Source: Burkholderia stabilis
GTDB taxonomy: Bacteria > Pseudomonadota > Gammaproteobacteria > Burkholderiales > Burkholderiaceae
Length of the DNA stretch: 64,000 nucleotides
NCBI RefSeq assembly: GCF_001742165.1
Contig: NZ_CP016442.1
Location: 2,604,001 to 2,668,000, forward strand
Reading direction: 5' to 3'
Of the stretch, positions 57,166-64,000 are shown in pieces. How positions within the stretch are numbered: the first letter of the stretch is position 1; every line of letters starts with the position of its first letter. The notes beneath the pieces were generated by a model, which worked only from the letters and a program-made list of their open reading frames with translations, ran no database searches and was not told where the DNA came from. The position numbers and the translations under genes are program-made.

Positions 57166-57309
57166 TCAGCGCGGCTGGCGATCGTTGTTGCGGGCGTGTT
57201 TCTTTCTGCCCGACGACGTCCACACGACGATGAAGATCAGCAGGGCAAGCGCTACGAAGGCTTCGAGCGCGAAGATGAGCATCGGATATTGGTCGAGAAA
57301 ATCTGACAT
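57166..57309 (-). CDS. Small single-helix membrane protein (47 aa)
   Basis: The short frame starts MSDFLDQYPMLIFALE, has one transmembrane helix (about residues 9-29) and ends in a basic tail (SGRKKHARNNDRQPR), so the C-terminus should face the cytoplasm. A GGAAA site 8 nt upstream supports the ATG at 57309; 57321 is a second possibility. The family is not recognised. Its start codon overlaps the mltA start codon on the other strand within a CATG. Confidence 0.55.
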   Translation of the reverse strand: MSDFLDQYPMLIFALEAFVALALLIFIVVWTSSGRKKHARNNDRQPR

Positions 57310-58465
57310 GGCGGTTTCCATCAAGAACGGACATTGTAGTACGTGGTTTGGGCCCCGAGTGGCCGGCTGGGTTGCAGCGGCTGCGGCTGCGGCGTTGCTG
57401 GCCGCATGCGGCGGCGCGCCGACGCGGACCTCGGCGCTCAAGCCGCCCACCGGCGCGGCGATCGTGCCGGGGCAGATTGCCGCGAAGCGGCTCACGCCGG
57501 TCGCATGGCAACAGGTGCCGGGCTGGCAGGACGATGCGCTGATCGGCGCGACGGCCGCGCTGCGGCAGAACTGCGTGCGGCTCGCGCGCCAGCCGGCCTG
57601 GCAACGCGCCTGCGCGGCCGCCGACCGGCTCGACGAGCTCGACGTCAGCAGTGCGCGCACGTTCTTCGAGACGTATTTCACGCCGTTCCAGCTCGCGAAC
57701 ACCGACGGCACGCTCGACGGGCTCGTCACTGGCTATTACGAACCGTTGCTGCACGGTTCACGTGTGCGCCGCGGCCCGTATCAGTACGCGCTCTATCGCT
57801 GGCCGGCCGGGTATCGTGCGGGCGCCGCGCTGCCGGTACGGGCACAGCTCGAACGCGCAGGCGTCCTGAACGGCAACGAACTCGTATGGGTCGACGATCC
57901 GATCGAGGCGTTCTTCCTGCAGGTGCAGGGCTCGGGGCGCGTGTTGCTCGACGACGGTTCGGTGATGCGGGTCGGCTTCGGCGGCACCAACAACCAGCCG
58001 TACCGCTCGATCGGCAAGTGGTTGCTCGATCGCGGCGAGCTGACGCCCGCACAGGCGACGATGCAGGGCATCAAGGCGTGGGCGAAGGCGAACCCGAACC
58101 GCGTCGACGCGTTGCTCGACACGAATCCGCGGTTCGTGTTCTTCCGCGACATGCCGACCAAGGAAGATGCGCCGCACGGCGGCGCGGACGGCCCGATCGG
58201 CGCGCTCGGCGTGCCGCTCACGCCGGAGCGTTCGATCGCCGTCGATCCGACGTCGATCCCGCTCGGCACACCCGTGTTTTTGCAGACCACGCGCCCGCTG
58301 ACGAATACGCCGATGAACCGGCTCGTGTTCGCGCAGGATACGGGTTCCGCGATCAAGGGCGGCGTGCGGGCCGACTATTTCTGGGGGCTCGGCGACGACG
58401 CAGGCGACCAGGCCGGCCGGATGAAGCAGGTCGGCCGGATGTGGCTGCTGTTCCCGAATTCGTGA
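57308..58465 (+). CDS. mltA: Membrane-bound lytic murein transglycosylase A
   Basis: The 385-residue lipoprotein has signal peptide and lipobox LAAC (Cys near residue 35). The MltA domain contains LVTGYYEPLLHGSR and the IEAFFLQVQGSGRV segment. The C-terminal 3D domain has SIAVDPTSIPLGTPVF and QDTGSAIKGGVRADYFWG with the catalytic Asp. It cleaves glycan strands in the cell wall to 1,6-anhydro ends. The ATG at 57308 is the only one that precedes the whole signal peptide sensibly, but it overlaps the divergent small gene's start, so the exact start is less sure. Confidence 0.93.
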   Translation: MAVSIKNGHCSTWFGPRVAGWVAAAAAAALLAACGGAPTRTSALKPPTGAAIVPGQIAAKRLTPVAWQQVPGWQDDALIGATAALRQNCVRLARQPAWQRACAAADRLDELDVSSARTFFETYFTPFQLANTDGTLDGLVTGYYEPLLHGSRVRRGPYQYALYRWPAGYRAGAALPVRAQLERAGVLNGNELVWVDDPIEAFFLQVQGSGRVLLDDGSVMRVGFGGTNNQPYRSIGKWLLDRGELTPAQATMQGIKAWAKANPNRVDALLDTNPRFVFFRDMPTKEDAPHGGADGPIGALGVPLTPERSIAVDPTSIPLGTPVFLQTTRPLTNTPMNRLVFAQDTGSAIKGGVRADYFWGLGDDAGDQAGRMKQVGRMWLLFPNS

Positions 58466-58610
58466 CGCGAGGTGGCGCGGGCTGCGAGCAGATGAGGCAC
58501 GGCATACGCGGGCGCGACGATGCGCGTGGGGCATGTCGATCTGATCGCAGTGCGCCCGCGTGATTTCAGTTCGTGTGATGCGGCTTTCGCGTTGAACGAC
58601 GTCGCGGAGC

Positions 58611-58654
58611 AAAACAGCCCGATAGGCTTTGGCCGATCGGGCTGTTTCTTTTTG
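58611..58654. terminator. Intrinsic terminator between mltA and paaK
   Basis: A perfect 12-bp stem (58612-58623 with 58635-58646) is followed by C and a T-run on the plus strand and preceded by A-rich sequence. It serves mltA and probably the convergent paa operon. Confidence 0.88.
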
Positions 58655-58700
58655 TGCGGCGGAATTGCTGCACCACACGGCTGACGGATAGCGGCGGGCG

Positions 58701-59999
58701 TCAGCCCTTGCGCTTGTCGACGACGCGACGCGCCTTGCCGACCGAGCGCTCGATCCCGTTCACGGGCAGCACGTTGATCACGGCCGTCACGCCGATCAGC
58801 GACTTGATGTCGTACGCGAGCGCCTGTTTGGCCGCGTGGATCGCGGCCGTATCCGGCGCGGTTTCGGGGCAGGGCTCGACGTTCAGCGTCAGCACGTCGA
58901 GCGGGCCTTCCTTCGTCAGCACGATCTGATAGTGCGGTGCGAGCGCGCGCTGCTTGAGCAACTGTTCCTCGATTTGCGTCGGGAACACGTTGACGCCGCG
59001 CACGATCATCATGTCGTCCGAGCGGCCGGTGATCTTTTCCATCCGCCGCATCGTGCGAGCGGTGCCGGGCAACAGGCGCGTGAGGTCGCGTGTCCGGTAG
59101 CGGATGATCGGTAACGCTTCCTTCGTCAGCGATGTGAATACGAGCTCGCCGAGTTGGCCGTCCGGAAGCACTTCGCCGGTTTCGGGATCGATGATTTCGG
59201 GATAGAAGTGGTCTTCCCAGATGGTCGGGCCGTCCTTGGTCTCGACGCATTCGGATGCGACGCCGGGGCCCATCACTTCGGACAGTCCGTAGATGTCGAC
59301 CGCGTCGATGCCCATCCGCTGCTCGATTGCGACGCGCATGTCGTTGGTCCAGGGTTCCGCGCCGAAGATGCCGATGCGCAGCGAGCTCTGCACGGGATCG
59401 AGGCCCTGACGCTCGATTTCGTCGGCGATCGACAGCATGTAGCTCGGCGTCACCATGATGATGTCGGGCCGGAAATCCTGGATCAGCTGTACCTGCTTCT
59501 CGGTCTGGCCGCCGCCGAACGGGATCACGGTCAACCCTGCGCGTTCGGCGCCGTAGTGCGCGCCGAGCCCGCCCGTGAACAGGCCGTAGCCGTAGCTGAC
59601 GTGCACCTTGTCGCCGCGGCGGGCGCCGGCTGCGCGGATCGAGCGCGCGACGAGATTCGCCCACGTGTCGATGTCGCCTGCCGTATAGCCGACCACCGTC
59701 GGCTTGCCGGTGGTGCCGGACGACGCATGGATGCGCGAGATCTGGTCCTGCGGCACCGCGAACATCCCGAACGGATAGCTGTCGCGCAGGTCGCCCTTGG
59801 TCGTGAACGGGAAGCGCGACAGGTCGGCGAGCGTCTTGAGGTCGTCAGGATGGACGCCCGCGTCGTCGAACTTGCGACGATAGACGGGGGAGTGGTCGTA
59901 AGCATGCCGGAGCGACCACTTGAGGCGCTCGAGTTGCAGCGCGGTCAGCTCGTCGCGTGAGGCGGTCTCGATCGGCTCGAGCGGTAGCGGGGTAGTCAT
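58701..59999 (-). CDS. paaK: Phenylacetate-CoA ligase
   Basis: The 432-residue AMP-forming ligase has the nucleotide-binding SSGTTGKP (93-100), YGLSEVMGPGVASEC and the late GRSDDMMIVRGVNVFP with the C-terminal domain ending in KARRVVDKRKG. It activates phenylacetate to phenylacetyl-CoA, the first step of the epoxide pathway. A GGAG site precedes the ATG. It is the last gene of the leftward paaN-paaJ-paaG-paaI-paaK set, 38 nt after paaI. The name paaK1 or paaK2 cannot be chosen from this window. Confidence 0.96.
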   Translation of the reverse strand: MTTPLPLEPIETASRDELTALQLERLKWSLRHAYDHSPVYRRKFDDAGVHPDDLKTLADLSRFPFTTKGDLRDSYPFGMFAVPQDQISRIHASSGTTGKPTVVGYTAGDIDTWANLVARSIRAAGARRGDKVHVSYGYGLFTGGLGAHYGAERAGLTVIPFGGGQTEKQVQLIQDFRPDIIMVTPSYMLSIADEIERQGLDPVQSSLRIGIFGAEPWTNDMRVAIEQRMGIDAVDIYGLSEVMGPGVASECVETKDGPTIWEDHFYPEIIDPETGEVLPDGQLGELVFTSLTKEALPIIRYRTRDLTRLLPGTARTMRRMEKITGRSDDMMIVRGVNVFPTQIEEQLLKQRALAPHYQIVLTKEGPLDVLTLNVEPCPETAPDTAAIHAAKQALAYDIKSLIGVTAVINVLPVNGIERSVGKARRVVDKRKG

Positions 60000-60037
60000 G
60001 CATGTCTCCAGTGTTTGTTATGTACGAGCCGTCGGCG

Positions 60038-60490
60038 TCAGCGGTCTTCGGGGATGACCGTGCCCTTGATCTGGGCGGATTTGCCGCGAAACATCGCGAC
60101 CGTTTCGCCTGTCTGGTTCGTGATGCGGATGTCGTAGATGCCCTGGCGGCCGACGCGCGCCTGTTCGATTGCCTCGGCCGTCAGCACGTCGCCGCCGTGC
60201 GCGGGGCGCAGGAATTCGATCGAGCAGCCGGCCGCGACCGTGTTCACGTTGTACGAGTTGCAGGCGAACGCGAACGTCGAATCGGCGAGCGTGAAGATGA
60301 TCCCGCCGTGGCAGGTCTGATGGCCGTTCAGGAATTCGGGCCGCACGCGCATGTGCAGGCGTGCGTAACCGGCACGCACTTCGGCGATTTCCATGCCGAA
60401 TGCACGGCTGCATGCGTCTGCGTCGTACATGGCGCGCGCGGTCGCACGCGCAAGCGAATCGGGATCGAGCGTATCGGTGGTGGCGGTCAT
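60038..60490 (-). CDS. paaI: Hydroxyphenylacetyl-CoA thioesterase PaaI
   Basis: The 150-residue hotdog-fold thioesterase has the FLNGHQTCHGGIIFTLADSTFAFA core with catalytic Asp and the NTVAAGCSIEFLRPA strand. It rescues CoA from dead-end hydroxyphenylacetyl-CoA esters in the paa pathway. Its start lies 1 nt after the paaG stop, so the two are tightly coupled. Confidence 0.95.
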   Translation of the reverse strand: MTATTDTLDPDSLARATARAMYDADACSRAFGMEIAEVRAGYARLHMRVRPEFLNGHQTCHGGIIFTLADSTFAFACNSYNVNTVAAGCSIEFLRPAHGGDVLTAEAIEQARVGRQGIYDIRITNQTGETVAMFRGKSAQIKGTVIPEDR

Positions 60491-60491
60491 G

Positions 60492-61283
60492 TCAACGCCC
60501 CTCGAAGCGCGGCGCGCGCTTCTCGATGAATGCCTTCACGCCTTCCGCATAATCGTGCGACTGGCCGAGCTTGCGTTGCAGGTCGCGTTCCAGGTCGAGC
60601 TGCTGGTCGAGCGTGTTCGTGACGCTGTCGCGCATCGATTGCTTGATCGACGCGATCGCGAGCGTCGGTTGCTGCGCGAGTTGGGTTGCAAGCTGGCGGA
60701 CTGATGCGACGAGTGCGTCGTCGTCGACAGCGCGCCAGATCAGGCCCCATTGCTCGGCCTGCTCGGCGCCGAGTTTGTCGCCGGTCAGTGCGAGCCCCAG
60801 CGCGCGTGCCATGCCGACGCGTTGTGGCAGGAACCACGTGCCGCCCGAATCGGGTACGAGCCCGATCTTGACGAAGGCCTGGATGAAGCTGCTCGAGCGC
60901 GCGGCGAACACGAGGTCGCAGGCAAGCGCGAGATTCGCGCCGGCGCCGGCCGCCGTGCCGTTGACGGCGGCGATCACCGGAATCGGCAGACGCTGCAGAC
61001 GGCGGATCAGCGGATTGAAATGCTCGTCGATCAGCGTGCCGAGGTCGGTGGACGCGCCCGGCGTGAAGTCGAGGTCGGCCAGGTCCTGGCCCGCGCAGAA
61101 GCCGCGCCCCGCACCCGTCAGGATCAGCGCGCGCGCGCCGGCCGCTTCGACTTCATCGAGTGCCGCCTGCAGTTCGCGATGCATCGCCCGCGTGAAGCTG
61201 TTCAGCTTGTCGGGGCGGTTGAGGGTGATCGTGGCCACGCGCGCGGCCTGATCGATATCCAGCTGAATCGCCTGATAGGACAT
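60492..61283 (-). CDS. paaG: 1,2-epoxyphenylacetyl-CoA isomerase PaaG
   Basis: The 263-residue crotonase-fold enzyme has the oxyanion-hole segment GAGRGFCAGQDLADLD and NGTAAGAGANLALACD, and the catalytic loop IGLVPDSGGTWFLPQRVG with the Asp. It opens the ring-epoxide to the oxepin-CoA. It lies 45 nt after paaJ. Confidence 0.95.
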   Translation of the reverse strand: MSYQAIQLDIDQAARVATITLNRPDKLNSFTRAMHRELQAALDEVEAAGARALILTGAGRGFCAGQDLADLDFTPGASTDLGTLIDEHFNPLIRRLQRLPIPVIAAVNGTAAGAGANLALACDLVFAARSSSFIQAFVKIGLVPDSGGTWFLPQRVGMARALGLALTGDKLGAEQAEQWGLIWRAVDDDALVASVRQLATQLAQQPTLAIASIKQSMRDSVTNTLDQQLDLERDLQRKLGQSHDYAEGVKAFIEKRAPRFEGR

Positions 61284-61328
61284 GCAGTGTCTCCTTCATG
61301 ACTTCGTTATAGGCGCGCGGCGCGTCGG

Positions 61329-62531
<1,203 letters not shown>

Positions 62532-62618
62532 GGGCGTATCGGTGAGCAACGAACCCGCCGGGTGGCGGATTCGTTCATGGTAGAGAACGTGGCGGCGTTT
62601 GCACGTCGGCCATTCGGG

Positions 62619-64000
62619 TTATGCCGTTTGGCCTGCTTCCGCAGGTACCGCCTTCGGGGCAACATGGACACGACTTTGCACCACGCGGAACCGGTTGGCG
62701 ACGAACGCCGGGTCGGCCAGCGCCGCGTTGGCGGCAGGGTTGGCACCCGTGCCATGGAAATCGGAGAACGCGGCCGACTGGTTGACGAACACGCCGCCCG
62801 TCAGGTTGATCGACAGCGCGACGCCGCCGCGCACCGCTGCGTCGTGTGCTGCGTCGACGATTGCGTCGTCGGTGCTGTAGACGGAGAGGGTCAGCGCGCC
62901 ATGTTCGGCTGCGATTTCACCGGCGAGATCGAGCGATTGCGCGGTCGAGTCGGTCGCGATCACGAACGAGATCGGGCCGAACCACTCCTGCGTGAATTTC
63001 TCGCGATCGGCCACGTCGAGTTGCAGCACGAGCGGCGTGCGCACGCGGGCATCGGGGAACGCGGGGTGCTGGAGGGTCAGGCTGTCGGCGAGCACGCGGC
63101 CGAGCTTGCGGGCGTCGTCGATACGTGCGGTCACGCCGTCGTTCTGGATTGCGCCGATCAGTTCGACCGAGCGTGCCGGGTCGCCGGTGAGTTTTTGCAC
63201 GGCAACCGCGATCGCCTGTGCGACTTCGTCGAAGCTCGCATGGCCGTCCGCCGTCCGGATGCCGTCGCGCGGCACGTAGATGTTTTGCGGTGCCGTGCAC
63301 ATTTGGCCGGAGTACAGCGCCAGCGAGAACGCGATGTTCTTGGCCGCGGCCTTCAGGTCGTCGGTCGAGTCGATCACGATCTGGTTGACGCCGGCCTTCT
63401 CGGTATAGACCTGTGCCTGATGGGCATGGCGTTCGAGCCACGTGCCGTTTTGCGTGCTGCCCGTGAAGTCGATCAGCTTGATCTCGGGGCGCAGCGCGAG
63501 GTCCTGAACGAGTGCACCGTCGTTGGGCTCGGTTGCGAGGAGCGTGACGACGTTGGGATCGAAGCCGGCTTCGCGCAGCACGTCGCGGGCGATCCGTACC
63601 GTGATCGCGAGCGGCAGGATCGCACCCGGGTGCGGTTTGACGATCACTGTGTTACCGGTTGCCAGATCGGCGAACAGGCCCGGGTAGCCGTTCCACGTCG
63701 GGAACGTGCAGCAGCCGAGCACGAGCCCCGTGCCGCGGGGGACGATCGTATAGCGCTTGTGCATCGCGAGCGGCGGGTTCTTGCCTTGCGGTTTTTCCCA
63801 GTGTGCGTCGGCCGGGATGCGGCGCAGTTCGTCCCATGCATAGGCGACCGCCTCGAGTGCGCGATCCTGCGCGTGCGGGCCGCCGGCCTGGAACGCCATC
63901 ATGAATGCCTGCCCGGTGGTGTGCATCACGCTGTAGGCGATCTCGAAGCTCGCGCGATTCAGGCGCGCGAGGATTTCGAGGCTGACGCCGATCCACGCGC
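62619..64000 (-). CDS. paaN: PaaN/PaaZ-type aldehyde dehydrogenase, N-terminus beyond the window
   Basis: The 460 visible codons stay open to the right edge, so the start is missing. The aldehyde dehydrogenase fold shows VPRGTGLVLGCCTFPTWNG, the FTGSTQNG cofactor loop and SGQMCTAPQNIYV with the catalytic Cys. This is PaaN, the stand-alone ring-opening aldehyde dehydrogenase that oxidises the semialdehyde from oxepin-CoA in the paa pathway, rather than the bifunctional PaaZ with a hydratase domain. No hydratase domain is visible at the C-terminus. It is followed by paaJ. Confidence 0.92.
   Translation of the reverse strand, partial: AWIGVSLEILARLNRASFEIAYSVMHTTGQAFMMAFQAGGPHAQDRALEAVAYAWDELRRIPADAHWEKPQGKNPPLAMHKRYTIVPRGTGLVLGCCTFPTWNGYPGLFADLATGNTVIVKPHPGAILPLAITVRIARDVLREAGFDPNVVTLLATEPNDGALVQDLALRPEIKLIDFTGSTQNGTWLERHAHQAQVYTEKAGVNQIVIDSTDDLKAAAKNIAFSLALYSGQMCTAPQNIYVPRDGIRTADGHASFDEVAQAIAVAVQKLTGDPARSVELIGAIQNDGVTARIDDARKLGRVLADSLTLQHPAFPDARVRTPLVLQLDVADREKFTQEWFGPISFVIATDSTAQSLDLAGEIAAEHGALTLSVYSTDDAIVDAAHDAAVRGGVALSINLTGGVFVNQSAAFSDFHGTGANPAANAALADPAFVANRFRVVQSRVHVAPKAVPAEAGQTA

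Overview
The window reads as a stretch of the main chromosome of a Burkholderia species, most likely of the Burkholderia cepacia complex. The DNA is strongly GC-rich with G/C-ending codons. The gene content is typical of that group: a tssM-tagF-OmpA type VI secretion (T6SS) block, hemA-prfA-prmC-grxD-ubiX, a trpE-trpG-trpD-trpC operon and a phenylacetate (paa) cluster. The species call is inference from gene content. No rRNA, tRNA, insertion sequence, CRISPR array or integrase was seen.

Layout. 1-11.7 kb is accessory and T6SS-linked. It holds a possible effector C-terminus with a membrane protein beside it, then tagN-tagF-tssM-tagX reading left and a tagY-like gene reading right. These are followed by a frameshifted ZntB/CorA transporter and a frameshifted DUF2778 (Tlde1-like) gene with a small membrane protein directly downstream. 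The sheath, baseplate, Hcp, ClpV and TssJKL genes are not in the window. 11.7-25.2 kb carries mixed housekeeping and metabolic genes: XapX protein, quinone-oxidoreductase-like enzyme, two regulators, M1 aminopeptidase lipoprotein, YegP, two methyltransferases, a TetR/MFS divergent pair with clear operators, a nitroreductase and a YegD-type Hsp70. 25.2-28.4 kb has cspA with a long leader, an APC permease and a LigB-type dioxygenase. 28.6-33.7 kb is the hemA-prfA-prmC-grxD-ubiX series behind an orphan response regulator whose receiver has lost its phosphoacceptor Asp.

33.8-49.2 kb holds aminopeptidase P, an isochorismatase-like hydrolase overlapping a HAD hydrolase, ettA, a DUF3761 protein, a LysR regulator divergent from a 38-codon MFS remnant, a YjbR protein, a GabP-type permease, ychF, a UbiH-family hydroxylase, dsbC, an M61 peptidase and azoR. 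49.3-56.6 kb is one leftward series: rpe, gph, trpE, trpG, trpD, trpC, a CYTH protein and ung. Between gph and trpE lies an unlisted 24-codon leader peptide rich in Trp codons, followed by an intrinsic terminator, so trp attenuation can be read directly from the sequence. 56.8-58.5 kb has apaG, a small membrane protein and mltA. 58.7-64 kb is the leftward paaN-paaJ-paaG-paaI-paaK set, with paaN running off the right edge.

The most rewarding signals are the trp leader/attenuator, the TetR operators set into the spacer of a consensus promoter, the degenerate receiver, the broken Tlde1-like effector with its candidate immunity gene, and the MFS deletion scar.
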